Shown here: positions 1-5,552 of the stretch, one piece after another
Numbering within the stretch: the stretch's first letter is position 1
Layout: every line of letters begins with the position of its first letter
The notes under the pieces: generated by a model
The model's database searches: none
The model's input: the letters and a program-made list of their open reading frames with translations, nothing else
Told to the model about the DNA's origin: nothing
From: Archaeoglobaceae archaeon
GTDB lineage: Archaea; Halobacteriota; Archaeoglobi; Archaeoglobales; JdFR-42
DNA length: 6,007 nucleotides
Assembly (NCBI GenBank): GCA_015523685.1
Contig: WAJW01000060.1
Location: forward strand, 1 to 6,007
Direction: 5' to 3'
Made by a program: the position numbers and the translations under genes

Positions 1-1530
1 GAGTATCCACCCTCAAAAATAGACCCATCACGTATGAGTTTTGATGATCTTATGGAGATTCTTTCGGGAGAAGAAGAGGTTGTCAGAACCCTTGCGAGAA
101 ACCTGAGCATCGGGGGGCTGTATGCTGAAGAAATATGTCTCAGAGCTGGAGTGAATAGAAAGAAGAAATGCAGTGAACTGACTGGAGAGGAAGTTCATCG
201 CATATACAGTGCTGTTAGGGAGATATTTGATTCAATCCAGCCGGGCAGGATGACTCCACATATTGTCTACGTTGATGAAAAGATGATTGATTGTGTCCCC
301 ATTGATCTGAAGGTTTACGATGGATTGAAGAGAAGAAACTTTGAAAATTTTAATTCAGCCCTTGACGAGTTTTTCAGCAGAGAGGCAGTTGAAAAACTTG
401 AGGAATGGGAAAAGGAGGAGGAAAGCAAAAAAATAAAAAAACTTCTTTTCAGACTCGGGAAACAGAAACAGGCTTTGCAGTCGTATGAAGAAAAGGAGAA
501 AATTTACAAATCAAAAGGTGAGGCCATCTATCTTCACTACAGATTTCTTGAGTCCATTTACAATGCTCTGAAAAAAGCAAGAGAGAGCAAATCGTGGCAG
601 GAAATTGAGAAGATAATTGAGAATGAAAGGAAGAAAGGGAACAGGATATTGAAGGCAATAATTTCTGTCAATCCTGAAAAAAATTCGGTTGATGTTAAAC
701 TCAATGATCTTGCAGTGACCCTCTCCCTTGACAGAACACTCCATCAGATTGCAGAGGAATATTTTGACCTCTCAAAAAAATTCAGGGAGAAAAAGGAGGG
801 AGTAAAGAGGGCAATGAGAATTACGGAGCAGGAGATAGAAAAGGCGAGGAAGGAAGAATCAGAGAAAGTCCCTTCTCCCAAGATCAGGATAAGGAGGAAG
901 GTGGAGTGGTTTGAGAGGTTCAGGTGGTTCGTATCTTCAGAGGGATTTCTTGTGATAGGCGGAAGAAATGCGGGAATGAATGAGGAACTGGTCAGCAAGT
1001 ACATGGAGAAAAATGATCTCTTTTTTCACACTCAGTATCCCGGAGGTCCGGTTGTCATTGTAAAGACAGAGGGCAGGGAAGTGGGGGATAAAACCATATT
1101 TGAGGCAGGGCAGTTTGCGGTCTCCTATTCTTCTCTATGGAAGGAGGGGGTTTATGAAGGCGAGTGCTACTATGTTAACCCATCACAGGTGTCAAAATCC
1201 CCGAAATCAGGAGAATATCTGCCCAGGGGTAGTTTCTATATAAGGGGAAAGAGAAACTACCTCTCCGTCCCGGTTGGGGTGTCTGTTGGCGTTGAGCTTG
1301 ATAAACAGAGGGTGATCGGTGGTCCACCTTCTGCCGTGAGAGTTCATGCGGATTATTATGTTGATCTGACCATAGGTTCCAGATCCCACAATGAGCTCTC
1401 CAAGATGATTTCCAGGATGCTTTATGAGATGGCGAGAGAGGAAGACAGGCTGGCAGTAAAGGCGATATGCACTCCTGATGAGGTTTCAAGATTTTTACCT
1501 CCCGGGAAGTCAGATGTGGTGAAACAATGA
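1..1530 (+). CDS. rqcH: RqcH / NFACT-family ribosome quality control protein (5' partial)
   Basis: This is the C-terminal 509 residues of an archaeal RqcH/Rqc2 (NFACT, formerly 'fibronectin-binding protein') homologue. The frame is open from base 1 (it reads EYPPSKIDPSRMSFDDL), so the ATG at 34 is internal and the true start lies outside the window. Family proteins are about 640-680 residues, so roughly 130-170 are missing, including much of NFACT-N. Visible in order, counted from the Met at 34: a helix-hairpin-helix segment (about 19-66, with LYAEEICLRAGV), the end of NFACT-N (about 75-118), a long Glu/Lys-rich coiled coil (about 120-285), NFACT-R/DUF814 (about 290-405, with RWFVSSEGFLVIGG and SGEYLPRGSFYIRGKRNY), and a C-terminal tail with LPPGKSD. 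In bacteria and eukaryotes the family binds the 60S/50S-peptidyl-tRNA complex and adds C-terminal tails to stalled chains; the archaeal role is inferred. The stop overlaps the pelota start by four bases, implying one transcript and coupled translation. Confidence 0.93.
   Translation, partial: EYPPSKIDPSRMSFDDLMEILSGEEEVVRTLARNLSIGGLYAEEICLRAGVNRKKKCSELTGEEVHRIYSAVREIFDSIQPGRMTPHIVYVDEKMIDCVPIDLKVYDGLKRRNFENFNSALDEFFSREAVEKLEEWEKEEESKKIKKLLFRLGKQKQALQSYEEKEKIYKSKGEAIYLHYRFLESIYNALKKARESKSWQEIEKIIENERKKGNRILKAIISVNPEKNSVDVKLNDLAVTLSLDRTLHQIAEEYFDLSKKFREKKEGVKRAMRITEQEIEKARKEESEKVPSPKIRIRRKVEWFERFRWFVSSEGFLVIGGRNAGMNEELVSKYMEKNDLFFHTQYPGGPVVIVKTEGREVGDKTIFEAGQFAVSYSSLWKEGVYEGECYYVNPSQVSKSPKSGEYLPRGSFYIRGKRNYLSVPVGVSVGVELDKQRVIGGPPSAVRVHADYYVDLTIGSRSHNELSKMISRMLYEMAREEDRLAVKAICTPDEVSRFLPPGKSDVVKQ
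1518..1522 (+). promoter_or_regulatory. Shine-Dalgarno match for pelota inside rqcH
   Basis: GGTGA lies four bases before the pelota ATG at 1527 and matches the archaeal 16S rRNA 3' tail. It sits inside the last codons of rqcH and fixes the ATG at 1527 as the start, with the ATGA overlap. It contrasts with the TATA-linked, apparently leaderless starts elsewhere in the window. Confidence 0.6.
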
Positions 1531-2567
1531 GGGTCATCGGTAAAAGGCTGAAGGGAGATGAGGGTGAGATATCGCTTATACCTGAAAATCTCGACGATCT
1601 CTGGCACCTCAAATACATTGTTGAGCCCGGAGATCTCGTTTTTTCCCATACAAAGAGGTCTCTGGAAGGTGCAACAGATAAGATCAGACCTGAAAAAGGA
1701 GAGAAAAAAGTGGTGAGACTTGGAATAAGGGTTGAGAAGGTGGAATTCCATCGGTTCTCCAATCGTTTGAGAATTCACGGGAAGATAGAAACCGGAGTTG
1801 ATGAAGGGAGCTATCACACACTGAACATCGAACCCGGGAAAGACCTTGCAATCATCAAGGAAAGGTGGAGGCCAGAACAGATTAAAAGAATTGAGGATGC
1901 GGTGAAAGCATCAAAAAGGGCCAGAATCACAATTGTTGTTCTTGAGGAGGGTGAGGCTGAAATCGGGGTTCTCCGTGAATACGGGGTCGAGCCTTTTAGC
2001 TCAATCAGAACAGGATACGGAAAGGGTATGGGAAGTCAGCGACATGACTTTTTCAGAGAGGTTTATGAGCATCTGAATCAGCTGGAATCTGATTATATAA
2101 TTCTTGCAGGACCTGGATTTGCAAAAGATGATTTCTACAGGTTTCTCAGGGAGAAATATCCGGAAATCGCAGGAAGAGTCCTTGTGGAGACAACCTCTGC
2201 AGGTGGCAGAAGGGGATTTGTTGAGGTGATAAAGAGGGGTGCGGTAGGGAGGATCGGAGAGGAAGTGAGGCTTTCCCTCGAGGCAGAGGTGGTTGAAAAA
2301 ATTCTTTCAGAGATATCTAAAGATGGAATGGCGGTGTATGGTCTTGAAGATGTTATGAAAGCCCATTCCTACGGAGCAATCGACGTTCTGGCCATTGTGG
2401 ATGAGTTTCTCAGAGAACAGAGAGAGGTTCATGACATCGATGGCCTCATGCTTGAAGTTGAGAGAAACGGAGGGAAGGTGGTTGTCCTGAGCAACGAGTT
2501 CGAGCCCGGAAAGCAGATCATGGGTCTCGGCGGAATTGCGGGACTTCTGCGTTTCAGGATAAGTTGA
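1527..2567 (+). CDS. pelA: Pelota (Dom34), mRNA surveillance / ribosome rescue factor
   Basis: Full-length archaeal Pelota of 346 residues, the usual family size. It is an eRF1 paralogue that enters the A site of stalled ribosomes with aEF1A and, with ABCE1, promotes subunit splitting. Archaea use the same aEF1A for Pelota, aRF1 and tRNA. Three domains are visible. The N-terminal Sm-like domain (about 1-130) begins MRVIGKRLKGDEG and carries EPGDLVFSHTKR. The central domain (about 131-262) carries AGPGFAKDDFY at 194-204 and a SAGGRRGFVEVIKRG stretch near 224-238. The C-terminal domain (about 263-346) carries YGLEDV at 271-276 and ends GGIAGLLRFRI. The peptide-release GGQ of aRF1 is absent, as expected, so this is not a release factor. 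The start is supported by the ATGA overlap with rqcH and by a GGTGA four bases upstream. Its linkage to rqcH joins ribosome splitting to nascent-chain handling. Confidence 0.97.
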   Translation: MRVIGKRLKGDEGEISLIPENLDDLWHLKYIVEPGDLVFSHTKRSLEGATDKIRPEKGEKKVVRLGIRVEKVEFHRFSNRLRIHGKIETGVDEGSYHTLNIEPGKDLAIIKERWRPEQIKRIEDAVKASKRARITIVVLEEGEAEIGVLREYGVEPFSSIRTGYGKGMGSQRHDFFREVYEHLNQLESDYIILAGPGFAKDDFYRFLREKYPEIAGRVLVETTSAGGRRGFVEVIKRGAVGRIGEEVRLSLEAEVVEKILSEISKDGMAVYGLEDVMKAHSYGAIDVLAIVDEFLREQREVHDIDGLMLEVERNGGKVVVLSNEFEPGKQIMGLGGIAGLLRFRIS

Positions 2568-2589
2568 GACACCATCTTGCTGTGATCAG

Positions 2590-2614
2590 GTTTAAAATGA
2601 GTAATGCTTAAATA
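2590..2614 (+). promoter_or_regulatory. Promoter region of pdaD (two TATA-like elements)
   Basis: Two A/T elements stand in the 70-bp gap after pelota: TTTAAAA at 2591-2597 and CTTAAATA at 2607-2614. The second is centred about 27 bases before the GTG at 2638, predicting a leaderless message from that codon. The first would place the transcript start near 2620 and leave a leader containing GAAGGTG (2634-2640), a possible Shine-Dalgarno for the ATG at 2647. The sequence alone does not choose between them. Confidence 0.5.
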
Positions 2615-2637
2615 CTCGGTCAGAAATCTTCCTGAAG

Positions 2638-3210
2638 GTGCAGGGGATGGAAGATATTGCAGAGAGAGATCAGGAAAACACAGGGTGGATTTCTGGAGGG
2701 AAATCAGATGGGCCAGTGGCCTCTGTCAGCAGATCAATGACTCCGAGGAAGGTCTTTTTCACATGCGGTTCAGGAAGTCATGATGATGAACTGATAAGTT
2801 TTGAACTTGCTCTGAGGGATGCAGGAGTGGAAAGGTTCAACCTCGTTCCGGTAAGCAGTATATTCCCTCCGGGATGTGAGATAATCACGGTGGAGGATGG
2901 TCTTGAAGAACTGAACCCTGGTCAGGTTGTGTTCTGTGTTATGGCAAAAAAATCAAGCAGGGAGGAGGGCAAACAGATCTTTGCGAGTATAGGTGCGGCA
3001 GTACCTGATGATCCATCTCTTCACGGGTATCTGACTGAATACAGCGGGTATTATATGGGAGAAGATGTGGGAAAGCATGCTGAAAAGATGGCGGAATACA
3101 TGCTTGAAACCGCATTCGGAATCAGACCCGGGAAAACTTTCAACATTACAAAAATTTCAGAGGTCGAAAAATGCACCACCGTTGTCTCCCTGGCAATATT
3201 TGTAATGTAG
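2638..3210 (+). CDS. pdaD: Pyruvoyl-dependent arginine decarboxylase
   Basis: The enzyme converts arginine to agmatine and CO2, the first step of archaeal polyamine synthesis; agmatine is also the substrate for agmatidine in tRNA-Ile2. The proenzyme cleaves itself at a Ser-Ser bond, and the second serine becomes the pyruvoyl group. That site is NLVPVSSIFPP, with the cut expected between Ser73 and Ser74 (numbered from the GTG). The catalytic glutamate of the family corresponds to Glu134 in YLTEYSGYY. FFTCGSGSHDDELISFELAL near 40-60 and the C-terminal KCTTVVSLAIFVM also fit. The conserved domain begins at about residue 34 (MTPRKVFF), so the first 33 residues are extra to the usual 150-165. Possible starts are GTG 2638 (190 aa, best placed for the proximal TATA box), ATG 2647 (187 aa, with a weak Shine-Dalgarno) and ATG 2737 (157 aa, closest to family length, no visible Shine-Dalgarno). 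Family identity is firm; the start is not. Confidence 0.92.
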   Translation: MQGMEDIAERDQENTGWISGGKSDGPVASVSRSMTPRKVFFTCGSGSHDDELISFELALRDAGVERFNLVPVSSIFPPGCEIITVEDGLEELNPGQVVFCVMAKKSSREEGKQIFASIGAAVPDDPSLHGYLTEYSGYYMGEDVGKHAEKMAEYMLETAFGIRPGKTFNITKISEVEKCTTVVSLAIFVM

Positions 3211-3233
3211 GTGGCTGTTAATTCCTGACTCCA

Positions 3234-3284
3234 CCAGAATTATGTAATATCCACTTCCGGGTTTTCCGGTAAGATAAATTCTGG
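3234..3284. repeat. Nested inverted repeat 3' of pdaD (candidate RNA hairpin)
   Basis: The outer arms CCAGAATT (3234-3241) and AATTCTGG (3277-3284) are perfectly complementary over 8 bp. Inside, CTTCCGG (3254-3260) pairs with CCGG-T-AAG (3266-3273), giving 7 bp with one bulged T and a five-base GTTTT loop. The element starts 24 bases after the pdaD stop, so as RNA it would be a 3'-UTR hairpin that could stabilise the message or slow polymerase. It could also be the terminal repeats of a tiny decayed element. Pairing is read directly; function is inferred. Confidence 0.45.
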
Positions 3285-3288
3285 AGAC

Positions 3289-3484
3289 TCAGCCCCCCAA
3301 TCTTGCCTCTCTCAGCATTTTTAGTTTCAGCAGACCACTTAAGGCATGATGGTTAAACTGATCTGCTCTATGTAATTTCTCAGAGAACCTGAGGTATCAT
3401 CTCTGGACGACATGAAAATTGGGAGGTCCTCAACTGTTTATAGAGGCATGAACCTGATGCCCATATGTAAACCTCAAAAAGTGA
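3289..3484 (-). pseudogene. Possible gene remnant in two minus-strand frames
   Basis: On the minus strand the frame 3484-3380 is open for 34 codons (with FEVYIWASGS and PEMIPQVL at its end). The frame 3396-3289 is open for 35 codons and reads, in part, FSEKLHRADQFNHHALSGLL and LKLKMLREARLGG before TGA at 3291-3289. The two overlap by 17 bases, so a single frameshift would join them into about 60-70 codons. The residue mix of the second frame looks protein-like (amphipathic Leu/Lys/Arg/Glu). There is no good start codon and no recognised family. Chance open frames of this size are common, so this is only a hint. Confidence 0.2.
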
Positions 3485-3488
3485 TTAA

Positions 3489-3497
3489 TTTAATATA
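3489..3497 (+). promoter_or_regulatory. TATA box of trm5
   Basis: TTTAATATA is centred about 30 bases before the trm5 ATG at 3523, with a purine-rich stretch (AAAAAGTGA, 3476-3484) just upstream as a candidate BRE. The position predicts transcription starting within a few bases of the ATG, hence a leaderless or nearly leaderless mRNA. No Shine-Dalgarno is visible before the ATG. Confidence 0.6.
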
Positions 3498-3522
3498 ACC
3501 ATTATCCCAGAACCAACTCTGA

Positions 3523-4374
3523 ATGAATCTCAAAGAGGCCTTAAAGGATGTTTTAAGGGAAGAGGAATTGAAAATTCTAAGAAGGGGATTTGAAATAATC
3601 GGCGATGTTGCCATACTTGAAATTCCGGAGGAACTTGAATCAAGAAAGCATATAATAACAGAGGCTGTTTTGAAGGCACACAGACATCTCAAAACGGTTC
3701 TTAGAAAAAAGGGAGAGGTGTCAGGAATTTACCGGGTGGCTTCATATGAGGTCCTTCATGGGGGTGAAACCGAAACAATCGCAAAGGAATTTGGTTGCCG
3801 TTACAGGGTTGACCCAACAAGGGTCTATTTCTCCTCAAGACTTTCCAGTGAGAGGGACAGAATTGCACGCATTGCCGAGGATGGGGAAAACATACTGGTT
3901 ATGTTTGCGGGTGTGGGTCCTTATGCGATTCTTCTGGCAAGGAGAAAGGACGTCAAGGTTATCGGGGTTGAAATAAATCCTGTTGCATGCCGTTATTTTA
4001 AAGAAAATGTGAAAATGAACAGGGTGGAAGAGAAGGTTGAGGTTATATGCGGAGATGTCAGGGATGTTGTTCCATCCCTCGGGAAAAGATTTGACCGGAT
4101 AATCATGCCCTCTCCCTTCATTGCTGAAGACTACGTTTATCTCCTTCCAGGTGTGGTGAAGAAGGGCGGGGCAGTGCATTACTACACGATTGCGGGGGAA
4201 GAGGAGGAAGGTGAACTGTCTTCGAGGGTTGAAGATAAGTTCAGAGATGAGGGAATGGAGGTTGAGACGGTTTTCTGGAGGAGGGTGGGGAGTTATGCCC
4301 CGAGGGTGAACAGGTATGTGGTTGATGTGAGGGTTCTTGAGGTGAGAGAATCAAAGAATTTTTATACATTCTGA
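3523..4374 (+). CDS. trm5: tRNA (guanine37-N1)-methyltransferase Trm5, D1-less form
   Basis: Transfers methyl from S-adenosylmethionine to N1 of G37, 3' of the anticodon, preventing +1 frameshifts. In archaea this can also be the first step to wyosine-type bases. The protein has 283 residues. A D2-like region comes first (FEIIGDVAILEIP at 23-35), then VDPTRVYFSSRLSSER at 96-111, the SAM-binding loop MFAGVGPYA at 127-135 with acidic Glu150 ending the next strand, IIMPSPF at 193-199 where the family has NLP or MPLP, GGAVHYYTI at 215-223, and SYAPRVNRYVVDV near 257-269. GVGPY rather than GIGYF, with HYYTI, favours Trm5 over the aminocarboxypropyl transferase Taw2. The N-terminus begins where D2 begins in the 336-residue Methanocaldococcus enzyme, so the roughly 70-residue D1 is absent. 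An in-frame TGA directly before the ATG (3520-3522) rules out a longer start. It has its own TATA box. Confidence 0.9.
   Translation: MNLKEALKDVLREEELKILRRGFEIIGDVAILEIPEELESRKHIITEAVLKAHRHLKTVLRKKGEVSGIYRVASYEVLHGGETETIAKEFGCRYRVDPTRVYFSSRLSSERDRIARIAEDGENILVMFAGVGPYAILLARRKDVKVIGVEINPVACRYFKENVKMNRVEEKVEVICGDVRDVVPSLGKRFDRIIMPSPFIAEDYVYLLPGVVKKGGAVHYYTIAGEEEEGELSSRVEDKFRDEGMEVETVFWRRVGSYAPRVNRYVVDVRVLEVRESKNFYTF
4359..4368 (+). promoter_or_regulatory. Internal TATA box for the reductase gene, inside the trm5 3' end
   Basis: TTTTTATACA overlaps the last codons of trm5 and is centred about 26 bases before the ATG at 4390, with purine-rich AAAGAA just upstream. This predicts a start at or beside the ATG, independent of trm5 read-through. 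The gap to the ATG (4375-4389) holds only a weak AGGGG, so a leaderless message is more likely than a Shine-Dalgarno-led one. Confidence 0.5.
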
Positions 4375-4389
4375 TTTCAGGGGCGTTGA

Positions 4390-5550
4390 ATGAGTGCTCA
4401 GGTTGCCGTTGTTGGATTAAATGTTGCAGGGAGTTTTGCTCTTGACCCTCTTGAGGGATGTGATGCAGTAGGGATTGAGAAGAGATTTGAACCCGGGAAA
4501 CCCGTTGAATGCGGAGAACTCATCCCGACTGAAAGGGAAATAAAAACCCTCATACCATCCCTTGAAAATCACCATCTTTTCAGAATTCCCCGGAAATTCG
4601 CCGTGAATAAAACCAGAACGATAGAGCTGATTCTGCCGGATGGAACTGTAATACCCTCTGAATTTGAGTCCTATATAATAAACAGGGATGAGATGGTTCA
4701 GCACATGATAGAGAGGAGCGATGTCGAAATTCTAACCGGACATATTGTTCTGGCCCTCAGGGGTGACGTGCTTACGGTGAGGGACAGATCCACGGGCAGA
4801 GAGTTTGAGTTGAAAGCGGATGTTGTTCTCGGATGCGATGGAGGTAACTCCATTGTGAGGAGATCCCTTGGAATGAAAAGGCCTGATCTCTGCCCCACTC
4901 TTCAGTATGTTATGAAGGGTGTTGAATCCGAGGAAGATTCTGTCAAGATGTTCATCGGGAGAGATATAGCCCCGGGAGGTTACGCCTGGATAATTCCCAA
5001 AGGAGATGGAATTGCAAATGTGGGGATAGGTTTCAGACGTGAATATGCGAGAGAAGGAGACTCAATCTACAAAGCCCTCGAAAGGTTTGTGAGAAAATTC
5101 GGGCCATCAAAGGACTATCTGAAAAATGCGAAGGTTGTGGACAGGGTTGGTGCAGTGGTTCCGGTTGATCTGCCATCAGAAACACTGATTGGAAATGTAA
5201 TTCTCGCAGGAGATGCGGGAAGTCAGATAATAACCCATGTAGGAGCGGGAAATCCGACCGGAATGATATGCGGAAGGATTGCAGGTGAGGTTGTGAGAGG
5301 ATATCTTGACGGGAAACTGGAATTGAGGGAATATGAGAGGAGATGGAAAAGGGAACTTCTTGAAACTCTGGTGGAAAGCTACAGAATAAAGACCCTATGG
5401 GACAGTGTTGCGGGGGACGAGAGTTCAATGATGAGACTGATGAAGAAGCTTGTCAGCAGGGAAGAGATGAATACCCTTATAAGGGGAAGACTGCCCCTGA
5501 AGCTCAGGTTCGGGCGTTACCTCTTGCCGGTGTTAAAACGGGTTGTCTGA
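4390..5550 (+). CDS. Geranylgeranyl reductase family FAD-dependent protein
   Basis: A flavoprotein of 386 residues in the geranylgeranyl reductase/FixC-like family (COG0644). Archaeal members saturate the isoprenoid chains of ether lipids or of menaquinone, acting at the membrane surface without membrane-spanning helices; the substrate here cannot be told. Family marks: an N-terminal beta-alpha-beta unit (VAVVGLNVAGS, 5-15), IEKRFEPGKPVECGE at 29-43 with the conserved Cys41, GCDGGNSIVRR at 148-158, PGGYAWIIPKGDG at 195-207 (the YxWxxPK substrate-side motif), ILAGDAGSQ at 271-279 (second FAD motif) and GAGNPTGMICGRIAGE at 285-300. Oddities are GLNVAG in place of GxGxxG, a short stretch between it and IEKR, and GAGNPTG where GGGI is common. 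The gene starts 15 bases after trm5 and has its own TATA box. It ends two bases from the stop of the convergent small gene. The family is firm; the reaction is not. Confidence 0.87.
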   Translation: MSAQVAVVGLNVAGSFALDPLEGCDAVGIEKRFEPGKPVECGELIPTEREIKTLIPSLENHHLFRIPRKFAVNKTRTIELILPDGTVIPSEFESYIINRDEMVQHMIERSDVEILTGHIVLALRGDVLTVRDRSTGREFELKADVVLGCDGGNSIVRRSLGMKRPDLCPTLQYVMKGVESEEDSVKMFIGRDIAPGGYAWIIPKGDGIANVGIGFRREYAREGDSIYKALERFVRKFGPSKDYLKNAKVVDRVGAVVPVDLPSETLIGNVILAGDAGSQIITHVGAGNPTGMICGRIAGEVVRGYLDGKLELREYERRWKRELLETLVESYRIKTLWDSVAGDESSMMRLMKKLVSREEMNTLIRGRLPLKLRFGRYLLPVLKRVV

Positions 5551-5552
5551 GA

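Larger units (their letters stand above)
3211..3522. other. 312-bp gap without a convincing intact gene
   Basis: All plus-strand frames carry frequent stops, and base composition is less purine-biased than in the flanking genes. The gap contains a nested inverted repeat (3234-3284), a T5 run at 3318-3322 that could help end pdaD transcription, and smaller inverted repeats: AGCAGA/TCTGCT at 3329-3334 and 3362-3367, CAGAGA/TCTCTG at 3381-3386 and 3400-3405, and GGCAT/ATGCC at 3445-3449 and 3457-3461. The octamer GAACCTGA occurs near 3385 and near 3450. On the minus strand, two overlapping frames of 34 and 35 codons (3380-3484 and 3289-3396) may be the remains of a gene. The trm5 promoter lies at its right end. 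I found no tRNA features. Confidence 0.6.

Noticed and set aside
34..36. ATG at 34 as the start of rqcH
   Set aside because: The frame is open back to base 1 and reads a family-typical YPPSKIDP stretch, so the gene continues beyond the window.
1175..1762. A 195-codon open frame on the minus strand
   Set aside because: It lies opposite rqcH and pelota, both certain from conserved domains, and its product is low-complexity and Ser/Pro-rich, typical of an antisense shadow of Glu/Arg-rich genes.
2198..2215. GG-containing SAGGRRG in Pelota as a release-factor GGQ
   Set aside because: There is no glutamine after GG, and this stretch is a normal part of the Pelota central domain.
2583..2635. C/D box guide RNA in the pelota-pdaD gap (GTGATCA ... 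CTGA)
   Set aside because: No D'/C' pair lies between the boxes, and the sequence is better explained as the pdaD promoter.
3340..3395. C/D box guide RNA (ATGATGG, CTGA, CCTGAGG)
   Set aside because: Only five bases separate the C-like box from the next CTGA, too few for a guide, and there is no convincing C' box.
3481..3524. C/D box guide RNA before trm5 (GTGATTA ... CTGA)
   Set aside because: No D'/C' pair lies between the boxes, and the stretch is better explained as the trm5 TATA/BRE region.
3523..4374. Taw2 (aminocarboxypropyl transferase) instead of Trm5
   Set aside because: The SAM loop is GVGPY, not GIGYF, and the HYYTI and SYAPR motifs match Trm5.
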